A stretch of 64,000 nucleotides of DNA, taken from the NCBI GenBank assembly GCA_030651695.1, contig JAUSCD010000008.1, forward strand, positions 155,538-219,537, given 5' to 3'. Shown piece by piece: positions 42,795 through 53,076 of the stretch (its first letter is position 1; each line of letters starts with the position of its first letter). Source of the DNA: Pseudohongiella sp. (lineage in GTDB: Bacteria; Pseudomonadota; Gammaproteobacteria; Pseudomonadales; Pseudohongiellaceae). A program made the position numbers and the translations under genes. The notes beneath the pieces are model-generated. The model was not told the origin of the DNA, did not search any database, and was given only the letters and a program-made list of their open reading frames with translations.

Positions 42795-43964
42795 ATGCAG
42801 TCGTTGAGGATAGTAAACGCCCGACTCCGGGCTGTGATATTGATGTCCACGGCCTCCCTGCTGGTTGCGTGCCAGACCCTGCCGCCTGCTGACCACTATC
42901 GGGCAGACCAGATACTGACTGTGTCCGACAGCATGTTTGGTAACAAACCGCCAATGCCAGAACCACACGAAATCCACTGGCTTGACGAAACGCAACAAGC
43001 GGACTTCCTGCAATATTTCCATGACCCTGTAAGAGCAGTAGTACCTGACTACCAACGGGTAGCCGATTATATCGGAGTAGTGGTCAACAATTTCGACTAT
43101 CGCACAGACACGTTAAAGGCCGTCGACACTCTCAATAGCCAGAGCGGCAACTGCCTGTCTCTAGCGATCATGACAACAGCTCTGGCGCGGCTGGCCGGAG
43201 TTGAAACTGCCTACCAGCTCATGGATTCAGAGCCTGTTTTTGAATTCCACGGTACCGTGGTCGAAAAAGGTGTTCACGTGAGAACTTTGCTGCTGAACCC
43301 GAACCTTCCAGATAGAACCTATAACATCTTTGGTTCCAGAGGCGTATCTATTGATTTCTACCCGACATATCGGGAACGATTTATCCGCAATATGCAACCT
43401 TTTGAATACCTCGCCATGTATTTCCGCAATGTGGCGAATGAGGCTTTGCGAAGTGACGATTTCACAACGGCGTACTGGTATGCCCGGGAGTCCCTGCGCT
43501 ACCACCCGAGCAGTGCTGACGGGCTAAACACCCTTGCTATTGCCACCCGCCGCGCAGGGTATCCGGATATCGCAGAATCAATTTACGTTTACGCGATAGA
43601 ACACGCCAGTCAGAAGCTGACATTGCTGAAAAACTATCGGGTGCTTTTGACCAGCACCGGCAGATTTGAAGAAGCTCAGAAAATCGATGCACAGTTGCAA
43701 CGCATGAATGACCCAAGCCCATTCAACTGGTTTCACCTGGCACAATCCGCTTTTTCAGATGCGGATTACGAGCGCGCCATCGGATACTACCGACAGGCGC
43801 TCGTATTGGCACCCTATCTGCATGAAGCACATCTGGGAATTGCCAGATCGTACTCACAGCTCGGATACCGGGAAGAATCCATGCAGTCGTTGCTGGCGGC
43901 CATCGATAATGCCGGTCGACTCCGGGACAGAAAGTACTACAAGGCCAAACTTGGCGCCCTGTAG
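42795..43964 (+). CDS. Lipoprotein with transglutaminase-like and TPR regions
   Basis: 389 residues from the ATG at 42795, which follows GGGAG. Lipobox LVAC with Cys26. A transglutaminase-like stretch has Cys120 in QSGNCLSLAIMTTALARLAGVETAY and His161 in GVHVRTLLL. The second half is a set of TPR repeats, for example FHLAQSAFSDADYERAIGYYRQALVLAPYLHEAHLGIARSYSQLG split over two motifs. The domain plan resembles the protein at 16163-17803. The function is unknown; an envelope scaffold or peptidase-like role is possible. Confidence 0.75.
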   Translation: MQSLRIVNARLRAVILMSTASLLVACQTLPPADHYRADQILTVSDSMFGNKPPMPEPHEIHWLDETQQADFLQYFHDPVRAVVPDYQRVADYIGVVVNNFDYRTDTLKAVDTLNSQSGNCLSLAIMTTALARLAGVETAYQLMDSEPVFEFHGTVVEKGVHVRTLLLNPNLPDRTYNIFGSRGVSIDFYPTYRERFIRNMQPFEYLAMYFRNVANEALRSDDFTTAYWYARESLRYHPSSADGLNTLAIATRRAGYPDIAESIYVYAIEHASQKLTLLKNYRVLLTSTGRFEEAQKIDAQLQRMNDPSPFNWFHLAQSAFSDADYERAIGYYRQALVLAPYLHEAHLGIARSYSQLGYREESMQSLLAAIDNAGRLRDRKYYKAKLGAL

Positions 43965-44014
43965 CGCCGAGTGCCTCATTCACCGCCTGTCCGGACACAG
44001 GATGGGCTGTCTCG

Positions 44015-44671
44015 TTATACACCACTCAGTTGTGTTTTGAGCGCCTTGGCCATCTGCAGATGCTCTTGCAGAGCGGGCAGCTTCCCTCGGGCATAGGCTC
44101 TGACTTCCGGTACTCCGGAATTTGCAGCACGCTCAAAAAGTTCGATGGACTCTTGATGCGCAGCAATCTGGTTTTCGATGAAAGCATCCTCAAAAGACTC
44201 TTCACTACCTACACTAAGCTCCATGTCCCTCGCACGGTCCATCACCGCGTCATCATCGGTCAAATAAATATCTATCCGGGCAGCCACAGCCCTCAGTTCA
44301 TTGTTGGTGACGGTGTGGTCCTCAATGATTTTCCTCGCGTAGACGTGCAGCGCGGGGACACCCTGCTCAAGCGCCAACTGGGCGGTATTCATCGCCGCAT
44401 GCAGCTTGGCCGAGGCAGTCTCGACAAATTCTTCAACTTCAGTCTTGACCTCATCGGTTCGGTCAAGATCATGGTCTGCAGCAGCACGATCAATGTCATC
44501 AACGAGCTCTTGACCTGCTGTCGGGGGATTTATCTCGCCAGATGCAGGCTCCTGATTGGCGTGCAGATTTGCTGCGGTCATGCTCATGGCCAATGCGATG
44601 GCTGAGCTGATCATTGTATTTCTGATGATTGCGCTTTTAATATTTAAACTTTCACTAGTTGAAATTTTCAT
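44015..44671 (-). CDS. DUF4142 domain protein 1
   Basis: 218 residues from the ATG at 44671, preceded by GGAG. Signal peptide ending ANLHA-NQE. The DUF4142 helical bundle covers about residues 70-215, with FVETASAKLHAAMNTAQLALEQG, YARKIIEDHTVTNNELRAVAA and FIENQIAAHQESIELFERAA. Family members are periplasmic, ferritin-like in shape and often linked to stress; their biochemical role is not known. A close paralogue lies at 62856-63575, and both share the leader sequence GTAATTCTCCA-TTACTG. Confidence 0.88.
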   Translation of the reverse strand: MKISTSESLNIKSAIIRNTMISSAIALAMSMTAANLHANQEPASGEINPPTAGQELVDDIDRAAADHDLDRTDEVKTEVEEFVETASAKLHAAMNTAQLALEQGVPALHVYARKIIEDHTVTNNELRAVAARIDIYLTDDDAVMDRARDMELSVGSEESFEDAFIENQIAAHQESIELFERAANSGVPEVRAYARGKLPALQEHLQMAKALKTQLSGV

Positions 44672-44977
44672 GTAATTCTCCATTTACTGATCAGTGACTT
44701 GATACCAACTGCAAAAAACCATTACTGGCAAGTCCAGAAAAGCGTATCCATGACGCTTCAGAGTATCACCACAGAAAAATCAATATCCTTACTTATTCCG
44801 ACCATCCATTTTTTATTAAGTTCAAACATTTCCTGCCAACTCAAACTCCGTACACCCAGACATAAAAATAATATTTTCCGGTGTCAGTTTAGCAAATTTA
44901 AAGACTATACCTTATTGCAATTATCAGGGGTTTAACCCACTTATATATAGTTTATAAAGAGCGCGCGGGTTTAGATT
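44672..44977. other. Divergent gap between DUF4142 protein 1 and MscS gene
   Basis: 306 bases, AT-rich. The first 35 bases match the leader of the second DUF4142 gene. No clear -35/-10 pair stands out, and I see no gene or structured element. Confidence 0.4.
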
Positions 44978-46072
44978 ATGATGGCAGAATCATTGACGTA
45001 CTTTTTACCGGCGACTATAAACCGGGAGACCCTGCTCACGATTTTTTCCGCTCTGGTCGCGGCATTGGCAGGTTATGTAATCAGCCTTTTCCTGACCCGA
45101 CTTTTGCGTCACCTGCCCGTCAGGAGTTTTCTCAAGGACCTCATCGAGTCTGCCAGATCGCCAATTCATTGCTTACTCCCTCTGATTGCCATGCAAACAG
45201 CCTGGGTCTCTGCACCCGAGGGAGCTACTCTGATTAACGGGTTGCGACATATCAATAGCGTACTGATCATCTCTGTTTTTACCTGGATGTTACTGCGTGC
45301 AGTAGGGGCTATTGAACGATATATCAGTCTGCAAAATCCGGTAGATATCAGTGATAACCTGCGTGCACGGAAGATTCAGACCCAGACAAAGGTGTTGACC
45401 CGCTCTCTTAGCGTACTCGTGTTGATACTCGGGATAGCTGGCATTCTTACAACTTTTCCGCCAGTGCGGCAGTTCGGCGCCAGCCTGCTGGCATCTGCAG
45501 GGCTGGCAGGCCTGGTGCTAGGGTTCGCTGCAAAACCTGTATTAGGAAATCTCATCGCCGGCATTCAGATCGCAATTACGCAACCCATCCGGCTGGATGA
45601 CGTCGTCATTATGGAAAATGAGTGGGGACGTGTCGAAGAAATAACCGGGACTTACGTAGTCGTCAGAATATGGGACAACCGCAGGCTGATTGTTCCTCTG
45701 CAATGGGTGATAGAGCACCCGTTTGAAAACTGGACCAGGCAGACCTCTTCGCTTCTTAGCGCTGTATTTTTCTGGCTCGACTACTCTGTGCCCATCGAGC
45801 CGCTTCGTGAAGAAGCAAATCGTTTATGCCGTGAGGTACCGGAGTTTTGGGATGGTCGGGTTTGTGTTGTCCAGGTCACTGACTGCAATGAAACAGCCAT
45901 GCAGGTCAGAGTACTGGGGAGCGCCGCCGACTCATCCAGGTCCTGGGATCTGCGCTGCCATCTTCGTGAAAACATGCTCGCCTATATCCGCAACAATTTC
46001 CCTGAGTCTTTGCCGACCATCAGGGTTGAACTACGGCAACCGGAGACCCGCACAAGGGATGCAGTCCAGTAA
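44978..46072 (+). CDS. Small-conductance mechanosensitive channel family protein
   Basis: 364 residues. Several hydrophobic helices occupy residues 15-180, then the pore helix with ASAGLAGLVLGFAAKPVLGNLIAGIQIAITQPIRLDDVVI. This carries the glycine/alanine pattern of MscS TM3 and the start of the beta domain. The C-terminal cage follows to residue 350. Starts at 44978 and 44981 are both possible; no strong ribosome site is seen. It opens on membrane tension after osmotic downshift. It precedes the trehalose genes by 60 bases, which fits osmotic adaptation. Confidence 0.9.
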   Translation: MMAESLTYFLPATINRETLLTIFSALVAALAGYVISLFLTRLLRHLPVRSFLKDLIESARSPIHCLLPLIAMQTAWVSAPEGATLINGLRHINSVLIISVFTWMLLRAVGAIERYISLQNPVDISDNLRARKIQTQTKVLTRSLSVLVLILGIAGILTTFPPVRQFGASLLASAGLAGLVLGFAAKPVLGNLIAGIQIAITQPIRLDDVVIMENEWGRVEEITGTYVVVRIWDNRRLIVPLQWVIEHPFENWTRQTSSLLSAVFFWLDYSVPIEPLREEANRLCREVPEFWDGRVCVVQVTDCNETAMQVRVLGSAADSSRSWDLRCHLRENMLAYIRNNFPESLPTIRVELRQPETRTRDAVQ

Positions 46073-46132
46073 TATTGTCGGAGCAGGAAAGAGCGGAAAA
46101 TCAAAGCAAGCATACCAAAGGGAGGTTGTCTG

Positions 46133-47866
46133 ATGTATGTACCCATTCATGGAGCGAGGCTTATCCGTCCCGATCTGACTTTGTTTTCGCTCTGGGCACC
46201 CGATGCTGAATCGATTTCCATTGAACTGGGCGATGGCGCCACCTACCCCATGGCGCCGTGTGATGGAGGCTGGCATCGACGCGAAGTACCATGCGGCGCT
46301 GGCACAGGCTACCGCTTTATAGTTGATGGTCAAAGACGCATTCCTGACCCGGCTGCGCGCGCGCAGCACGACGGCATCAATAGTTTCAGCAAAGTAGTTG
46401 ACCATTCCTCCTGGCAATGGTCGGAGCACAACTGGATTGGCAGACCATGGCACGAAAGCGTGATCTGCGAAGTGCATGTGGGCTTGCTGAACGGATTCAA
46501 AGGCGTCAGTTCTCTTTTACCGCATTTCAAAAGGTTCGGTATAACGGCGCTGGAGCTGATGCCAATCGGGGAATTTCCGGGTGCCCGCAATTGGGGGTAC
46601 GACGGCGTGCTGCCATTTGCGCCCCATCATACTTATGGTACACCTGAAGATCTGAAAGCGCTTATCGATGCAGCTCATGCTCATGGCATCATGATATTTA
46701 TTGATGTGGTCTACAATCACTTTGGTCCGGATGGAAATTATCTGCATGACTATGCCAGTGCATTTTTTCGAGATGACATCACCACCCCGTGGGGAGCTGC
46801 AATAGATTTCCGCCGAAACGAAGTAAGAGCGTTTTATATTGAAAACGCTCTGATGTGGCTGATTGACTACCGTGCAGACGGGCTAAGGTTTGATGCCGTT
46901 CACGCAATATCCGAACAAGACTTTCTGATTGAACTGGCTGATCGCATACACTCTGCCATAACGCCTGAGCGTCATGTCCACCTTATACTGGAGAACGAGC
47001 ACAACTCGGCAACGCTGCTTGAATCTGGCTTTGACGCGCAATGGAACGACGATATTCACAACGTTTTGCATACCATACTGACTGGTGAAGAGGACGGATA
47101 CTACGCAGACTTTGCAACCAAAACCACTGAAAAACTGGCTCGTTGCCTGGGCGAGGGTTTTATCTATCAAGGTGAAACAACACACCAGGGTATCAGCCGC
47201 GGCCAGGCCAGCGGACATCTGTCCCCTAAATCGTTTATTGCGTTTCTGCAGAACCATGATCAGGTTGGCAACCGCGCTTTTGGTGAACGACTGATAACGT
47301 TGACAGACACCGACCGGCTTGTGGCCGCCACAGCGCTTTTGTTGCTGTCACCCATGATTCCGATGATGTTCATGGGGGAAGAAATTGGTTCCCGGCAACC
47401 ATTCTTTTATTTTACTGACCATTCGCCTGAGCTCGCGCAGGCAGTTAGGGCCGGAAGGCAAAAAGAATTCGAAAAATTTCTGCACTTCGCCTCGTCACAT
47501 CAGAATATTCCGGATCCGAACGCTCCGGAAACATTTAGCGCTTCGAATCCCTATGTTCGCGGGCACAACAACAGTAGCAGTTTCTGGTCAGAGCTCTATT
47601 CGTCATTACTGATCTTACGACACCAATACATTACACCGTATCTTCGTAACGTACGCTTCGGCAGCTCTGTCGTTACCGGTCACTGCGCGGTACGCTCGTC
47701 ATGGCTACTGGATGAAACTCGTGTGCTAGTCATCGATATAAACATTGGCCGGAGTGAAACTTCTTACAAAGACATCTCAGGAAGTGAAACGCTGTTTATC
47801 AATCGGGTAAACAGGGCGACCCATGTTATGGAACCGGGCAGTGTACTTGTTCGGATAGGCGGGTGA
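46133..47866 (+). CDS. treZ: Maltooligosyltrehalose trehalohydrolase
   Basis: 577 residues, cytoplasmic. An N-terminal E-set domain (LFSLWAPDAESISIELGDGATYPM) is followed by a GH13 barrel: FPGARNWGYDGVLPFAP, IFIDVVYNHFGPDGNYL, catalytic Asp in DGLRFDAVHAI, Glu in LILENEHNS and the transition-state Asp in FLQNHDQVGNRAFG. It releases free trehalose from maltooligosyl-trehalose. AAGGGAGG precedes the ATG. The gene ends 7 bases before treY. I chose TreZ over branching enzyme GlgB because of the length, the N-terminal domain and the partner gene. Confidence 0.93.
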   Translation: MYVPIHGARLIRPDLTLFSLWAPDAESISIELGDGATYPMAPCDGGWHRREVPCGAGTGYRFIVDGQRRIPDPAARAQHDGINSFSKVVDHSSWQWSEHNWIGRPWHESVICEVHVGLLNGFKGVSSLLPHFKRFGITALELMPIGEFPGARNWGYDGVLPFAPHHTYGTPEDLKALIDAAHAHGIMIFIDVVYNHFGPDGNYLHDYASAFFRDDITTPWGAAIDFRRNEVRAFYIENALMWLIDYRADGLRFDAVHAISEQDFLIELADRIHSAITPERHVHLILENEHNSATLLESGFDAQWNDDIHNVLHTILTGEEDGYYADFATKTTEKLARCLGEGFIYQGETTHQGISRGQASGHLSPKSFIAFLQNHDQVGNRAFGERLITLTDTDRLVAATALLLLSPMIPMMFMGEEIGSRQPFFYFTDHSPELAQAVRAGRQKEFEKFLHFASSHQNIPDPNAPETFSASNPYVRGHNNSSSFWSELYSSLLILRHQYITPYLRNVRFGSSVVTGHCAVRSSWLLDETRVLVIDINIGRSETSYKDISGSETLFINRVNRATHVMEPGSVLVRIGG

Positions 47867-47873
47867 CTTAAAC

Positions 47874-50708
47874 ATGATCGATTCGCAAGGCAGAGTTGAT
47901 ACGAATATACGTGCAACTGTCAGACTTCAGTTTCACAAGGAATTTACATTAGACGATGCTGTACCTCTGGTGCCCTACTTCGCCTCTCTGGGGATCTCCC
48001 ACCTCTATACCTCCCCATTAACAACGGCGCGCCCGGATTCGACTCACTGTTACGACGTTGTTGACCCCACCTGCATCAATCCTGAGATTGGAGGCGAACC
48101 TGCGCTAAAGCGTCTGGTCCGCGAATTGAAACAACACCAGATGGGCTTGATTCTGGATGTGGTGTCTAACCATATGGCTGTCGGCGGCAGTGCAAATCGA
48201 TGGTGGCTGGATGTGCTTGAGTGGGGAACAATCAGCCCATACTCACGATTTTTTGACATTGACTGGCATTCGCACGACCCTTTTATGAAAGGTCTTATAC
48301 TGCTGCCTTTTCTACGCACCGACTACGGCGAAGTGCTGGCCAATAATGAAATTACCGTTCACTACGACCAACATACAGGCGAGTTTTATGCGGCACACTA
48401 CGATCACCGATTTCCGCTTTATCCGCCAAGTTACGAGTCGATACTAGCTCTGTCAACACAGCGCGAATTGCGTGCGCTCGCAGCGAAGTTCGGGCAACTG
48501 GAATACGACCTTGCGGCACGCCCGCGCGCATCCGAATTAAAAAACGAGTTGCGTCGCCGGGCTGATCTCGACAGTGGCATGCTCAGCATTAACGAATGTC
48601 TGACTGCGTTTGAATCGAGTGTCAGTGAAAACAGAAACCGTTTGCATGAACTGCTGGAGCAACAACACTACCGATTGGCCGGTTGGCGCACAGCGTCGGA
48701 CGACATCAACTGGAGGCGGTTCTTCGATATCAACGAACTTTGTGGTCTACGCGTTGAAGACCCGGTGGTTTTTGAAGCCACTCACGAAAAGATATTTGAC
48801 ATGATCAGCGCAGGCTGGATCGATGGGCTGCGTATTGACCACGTTGACGGCCTGGCCAATCCCAGGGCCTATTGCCGCAAGCTGAACAGACGGATCGGCC
48901 GATTGCTCTCTGAGCGGAACCGCAACACACCCGAAAAATCATTTCCGATATATATTGAAAAAATAACCGGAGAGTGTGAGCGCATTCCGACGGGCTGGGG
49001 CGTTGCCGGGAGTACAGGATACGATTTTTCGAACCAGGTATCTCTGTTACAGCATGATCCGGCCGGTGAGTCTGTCTTGACCCGGCTTTGGGAAGAGACC
49101 AGTCAGCGTCCTGCCAACTTCATGGCTGAGGTCTACGAGGCAAAAAAACTTCTGCTCACCACCGCGCTGGCAGGTGATTTCGAAACAGTCGCCCAGGGCT
49201 TGTTACAAATAGCCCGCGAACAAGCGGAGACCCGTGACCTTACTCTGGGCTCAATACGCAGGGCGCTGACCGAGCTGGTAGCTCACTTTCCGGTGTACCG
49301 GACTTATGTCGGGCCGTGCGGCCGGTCCGCCGATGATGAATTGTTTTTCCGCGCCGCGGTCAAATGCGCAGGTGAAACACTTTCTGCGGCTGACTGGCCG
49401 ACACTTGAGCGCATAGATCAGTGGTTGGGCACCGAAACGCTGCGTCAACTGCGCCCCGGCAGCTCGCGCACTTTGCGCAGACAAGTACTTACCCGCTTTC
49501 AACAGCTGACATCTCCGGCAGCAGCGAAGTCTGTGGAGGACACGGCGTTTTATCGCGCAGGCGTTCTGCTGTCGAGATACGATGTGGGTTTTGATGCACA
49601 GAATTTCAGCGCACCGGTGGAAAGCTTTCACTACGAGTGTCAACAGCGGTTGCGCCGTTTCCCGCATAGCCTGCTCAATACCGCTACCCACGACAGCAAG
49701 AGAGGAGAAGATGTGCGAACGCGACTGGCGGTGCTGAGTGAACGGGCGTCATGGTTCGCGGAAAAGTTACAGCAATGGCGGGCAATGGCTGAGCCGCTGT
49801 TGCGGCTGACACCGGAAGGACCGGCACCCACGCCGGGAGACGAAGCAATCCTGTATCAGACCCTGCTGGGAAGCTGGCCATTGACGCTGGATCCCCGGAA
49901 TCAGGCAGGGCTGAGAATATATCTGGAGCGATTGCTACAGTGGCAACAAAAAGCATTACGCGAAGCCAAGCTGCAGAGCAGTTGGAGTGCGATCAACCAA
50001 GCGTACGAATCGGCCTGTGCGGATTTTCTTACCCGATTGCTGACATCACCCGATACACAGCAGTTGAGAGATTCCATTGCTGAAGCTGCGCTGGCAATAG
50101 CACCGGCGGGCGCATTGAACAGCCTGAGCCAATGTCTACTGAGAATGACTTGTCCGGGCGTCCCGGACCTATACCAGGGCACCGAGCTATGGGATTTCAA
50201 TCTGGTTGATCCGGACAACAGGCGTCGGGTGAATTTTGATTTACGTATCAAAGCGCTTAACCAGGCAAGGGACTTTCCGGAATTGTTGGCACAATGGCGT
50301 GACGGGCATATAAAGCAGTGGCTTATTGCTAAAACACTCGATACCAGGAAAAAACATCCGCGTCTTTTCAGCTTGGGCACTTACCTTGAGCTGCCTGTCA
50401 AAGGGGAAAAAGGCGGCCATATTGTAGCGTTCGCACGCTGCCTCGAGGACGATTTTGCTGTGATTGCAGCACCTGTGCGCAGCGCTTGTTTGCTGGATGG
50501 CGACAACTCACCTCGTGTCGGCGCAGACCACTGGCACGACACGTTTATTGAACTGCCTGAGGCGCTGCAGGCCAACACGATGCACAGCGCATTCGGAGGT
50601 CCGGATATCGAGGTTCTGTCTGGCAGAATCCTTGTCGCCGATCTGCTCCAGAACTTTCCGGTCAATTTTTTGCTATCCCGAAAAATCGAACAGGAGGCCA
50701 ACTCATGA
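47874..50708 (+). CDS. treY: Maltooligosyltrehalose synthase
   Basis: 944 residues. Family features: TVRLQFHKEFTLDDAVPLVPYFASLGISHLYTSPL, STHCYDVVDPTCINPEIGG, LILDVVSNHMAVGG, GLRIDHVDGLANP, IYIEKITGECERIPTGW and HDSKRGEDVRTRL. It converts the reducing end of a maltodextrin into a terminal trehalose unit, the substrate of TreZ. The long insert between barrel elements is typical of TreY. It overlaps the next gene by 4 bases, so the operon is treZ-treY-DUF2934-glgX. Confidence 0.94.
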   Translation: MIDSQGRVDTNIRATVRLQFHKEFTLDDAVPLVPYFASLGISHLYTSPLTTARPDSTHCYDVVDPTCINPEIGGEPALKRLVRELKQHQMGLILDVVSNHMAVGGSANRWWLDVLEWGTISPYSRFFDIDWHSHDPFMKGLILLPFLRTDYGEVLANNEITVHYDQHTGEFYAAHYDHRFPLYPPSYESILALSTQRELRALAAKFGQLEYDLAARPRASELKNELRRRADLDSGMLSINECLTAFESSVSENRNRLHELLEQQHYRLAGWRTASDDINWRRFFDINELCGLRVEDPVVFEATHEKIFDMISAGWIDGLRIDHVDGLANPRAYCRKLNRRIGRLLSERNRNTPEKSFPIYIEKITGECERIPTGWGVAGSTGYDFSNQVSLLQHDPAGESVLTRLWEETSQRPANFMAEVYEAKKLLLTTALAGDFETVAQGLLQIAREQAETRDLTLGSIRRALTELVAHFPVYRTYVGPCGRSADDELFFRAAVKCAGETLSAADWPTLERIDQWLGTETLRQLRPGSSRTLRRQVLTRFQQLTSPAAAKSVEDTAFYRAGVLLSRYDVGFDAQNFSAPVESFHYECQQRLRRFPHSLLNTATHDSKRGEDVRTRLAVLSERASWFAEKLQQWRAMAEPLLRLTPEGPAPTPGDEAILYQTLLGSWPLTLDPRNQAGLRIYLERLLQWQQKALREAKLQSSWSAINQAYESACADFLTRLLTSPDTQQLRDSIAEAALAIAPAGALNSLSQCLLRMTCPGVPDLYQGTELWDFNLVDPDNRRRVNFDLRIKALNQARDFPELLAQWRDGHIKQWLIAKTLDTRKKHPRLFSLGTYLELPVKGEKGGHIVAFARCLEDDFAVIAAPVRSACLLDGDNSPRVGADHWHDTFIELPEALQANTMHSAFGGPDIEVLSGRILVADLLQNFPVNFLLSRKIEQEANS

Positions 50709-50917
50709 ACAGCATCACTGAAGACAGAGTAAGAAAACTGGCATATCAGATCTGGGAAGCTGAAGGACGCCCGCACGGGCAGGATCTGCGCCACTGGGAA
50801 ATGGCGCAGGTACTTGCGATATCTCCCACTGTGAAAACGCCAGTCCCTATCAGACAAACTGGCGATCAAAAACAGAATCCTGGCAGAACAACCCGGCAAA
50901 GAAGTAGCAAAAAATGA
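50705..50917 (+). CDS. Small DUF2934 protein
   Basis: 70 residues. DUF2934 core RKLAYQIWEAEGRPHGQDLRHWEMA, followed by a basic tail ending in SSKK. Proteins of this family are small, and their molecular role is unknown; they often lie in glycogen/trehalose or stress operons. Here it overlaps treY by 4 bases and glgX by 4 bases, so it is translated with both. GGAGG stands before its ATG. Confidence 0.88.
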   Translation: MNSITEDRVRKLAYQIWEAEGRPHGQDLRHWEMAQVLAISPTVKTPVPIRQTGDQKQNPGRTTRQRSSKK

Positions 50918-53067
50918 AAAGAAATACTGCACAAGCACGCGTACAACAGCGACCTAAAACCCGCGTAAGCGAAGGCCGGCCATTCCCCCTCGGAGCGACC
51001 TGGGACGGGATGGGCGTGAACTTCGCATTGTTTTCCGCTCACGCCACCAAAGTCGAACTTTGTTTGTTTGATCCTACCGGCGAGATTGAACTGGAGCGTA
51101 TTGAACTACCCGAATATACCGATGAAATCTGGCACGGTTATCTTCCCGATGCGCATCCCAACACCCTGTATGGTTATCGTGTCTACGGCCTTTACGAGCC
51201 TGCTGCCGGTCACCGCTTCAACCCGAACAAGTTGCTGATAGACCCTTACGCCCGCCAGCTGGCAGGAACACTGAAGTGGTCACCTGCTCTTTTTGGTTAC
51301 GTCCTGGGACATCCTGACGCTGACTTGAGTTTTGACGAACGCGACAGCGCTCCGTTTGTGCCGAAATGCAAAGTAATTGATCCTGCGTTTACCTGGGGCG
51401 ACCATCCACGAATAAGGGTACCCTGGAACAAGACCATTATTTATGAAACAAATTTGCGCGGCATCAGTATGCGCCATCCCCGGGTCCCCGAGAATCTGCG
51501 TGGCACTTTCGCCGGTCTGATAAATCATGAACTGCTGGAGCATATCCGCTCGCTGGGTGTGACCAGTATAGAGCTGATGCCGGTGCACAGTTTTATCCAC
51601 GAACCGCATTTACTCGAAAAAGGTCTGAGCAATTACTGGGGCTATAACAGCATCTGCTTTTTCTCCCCGCACGAGTCATACCTGTCGCGCGGCGACCTCA
51701 ATGAGTTCAAGGAGATGGTCGCGCGTTTGCACAACGCAGGTCTGGAGGTGATTCTGGATGTTGTTTACAACCATACTGCGGAAGGCAATGAACTGGGGCC
51801 GACGCTGTCTATGCGAGGTATCGACAACTCTACCTACTATCGCCTGACCGCGGACTCGCCCCGATACTACGTCAATGACTCCGGTACCGGGAATACGCTG
51901 GATCTGGGCCATCCCTGCGTCCTGCAGATGGTCACCGACTCTTTGCGTTACTGGGCCACGGAAATGCGCGTGGACGGATTCCGATTTGACCTTGCTACGA
52001 TTCTGGCAAGACACGAAAATGGATTTGATGAACGCCACGGTTTTTTTGTTGCGTGCCGGCAGGACCCTATCCTCAGCAAAGTGAAATTGATAGCAGAGCC
52101 CTGGGACTGCGGACCGGATGGACACAAGGTGGGCAGTTTCCCGCCCGGATGGGCGGAATGGAACGACTTCTTCCGGGACGAAGTGAGATCTTATTGGCGG
52201 GGGGACGAAGGCATGCTGCCGGCGCTGGCAAAGCGCCTGACAGCGTCGGGTGACCTTTTTAACCACCGGGGCCGTCGCCCGGATGCTTCAGTGAATTTCA
52301 TAACGGCACATGATGGATTCACATTACGCGACGTCGTTTCCTACAACCACAAACACAACGACGCCAATGGCGAAGATAACCAGGACGGTTCTGACAACAA
52401 CTATTCATGGAATCACGGCCATGAAGGTGAAACTGATGACAAGGCTGTACGTGATCTGCGACTGCTGCAGATACGCAATATGCTTGCAACGCTATTCCTC
52501 TCCCAGGGCACACCGATGTTGCTGGCAGGCGATGAATTCGGACGTACCCAACAAGGCAATAACAACGTTTATTGCCACGACAATGAGATTGGGTGGATTG
52601 ACTGGCAACTGGACGAGGAAGGGAAAAGCCTGCTGGCATTCACGCGCAAACTGATCCGAATCCGGCATCAGTATCCAATTCTGAGGCGACGTCGATTTCT
52701 GACAGGGCACTACAACAAAGAGTTCGATGTCAAGGATGTCACCTGGCTTGCCGTGGACGGAGAAGAAATGGAGGAACATCACTGGCACGATCCTAATCTG
52801 CGTTGCATGGGTATGTTGCTTGATGGCCGGGCGCAACCCACAGGAATCCAGCGCAGTGGTGAGGACTCAACTTTGCTGCTGATAGTCAATTCGCACGATG
52901 AAAATATAGATTTTGTTTTACCGCCTGTTGAGCAAGGTTGTCATTGGCAGAGTCTGATCGACACCACCCGGCCGGACCAAAGAGTCGGGGTTCCGGTCGG
53001 TTCACCTCGCAGCATCATTGTGCCGCGCCGCAGTCTTTTGTTGTGTGAACACGCGGCTGTTACCTGA
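50914..53067 (+). CDS. glgX: Glycogen debranching enzyme (isoamylase type)
   Basis: 717 residues. N-terminal CBM48 domain PFPLGATWDGMGVNFALFSAHATKVELCLFD, then a GH13 barrel with LGVTSIELMPVHSF, VILDVVYNHTAEGNE, catalytic Asp in RVDGFRFDLATIL, Glu in KLIAEPWDCG and Asp in FITAHDGFTLRD. It removes alpha-1,6 branches from limit dextrin and supplies linear maltodextrins for TreY. Its stop lies 9 bases from the convergent treS gene stop, without a terminator in between. Confidence 0.94.
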   Translation: MKRNTAQARVQQRPKTRVSEGRPFPLGATWDGMGVNFALFSAHATKVELCLFDPTGEIELERIELPEYTDEIWHGYLPDAHPNTLYGYRVYGLYEPAAGHRFNPNKLLIDPYARQLAGTLKWSPALFGYVLGHPDADLSFDERDSAPFVPKCKVIDPAFTWGDHPRIRVPWNKTIIYETNLRGISMRHPRVPENLRGTFAGLINHELLEHIRSLGVTSIELMPVHSFIHEPHLLEKGLSNYWGYNSICFFSPHESYLSRGDLNEFKEMVARLHNAGLEVILDVVYNHTAEGNELGPTLSMRGIDNSTYYRLTADSPRYYVNDSGTGNTLDLGHPCVLQMVTDSLRYWATEMRVDGFRFDLATILARHENGFDERHGFFVACRQDPILSKVKLIAEPWDCGPDGHKVGSFPPGWAEWNDFFRDEVRSYWRGDEGMLPALAKRLTASGDLFNHRGRRPDASVNFITAHDGFTLRDVVSYNHKHNDANGEDNQDGSDNNYSWNHGHEGETDDKAVRDLRLLQIRNMLATLFLSQGTPMLLAGDEFGRTQQGNNNVYCHDNEIGWIDWQLDEEGKSLLAFTRKLIRIRHQYPILRRRRFLTGHYNKEFDVKDVTWLAVDGEEMEEHHWHDPNLRCMGMLLDGRAQPTGIQRSGEDSTLLLIVNSHDENIDFVLPPVEQGCHWQSLIDTTRPDQRVGVPVGSPRSIIVPRRSLLLCEHAAVT

Positions 53068-53076
53068 GGATACCCA

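Noticed and set aside
46133..47866. Branching enzyme GlgB as identity of the first glucan gene
   Set aside because: Length, N-terminal domain and the adjacent treY fit TreZ better.
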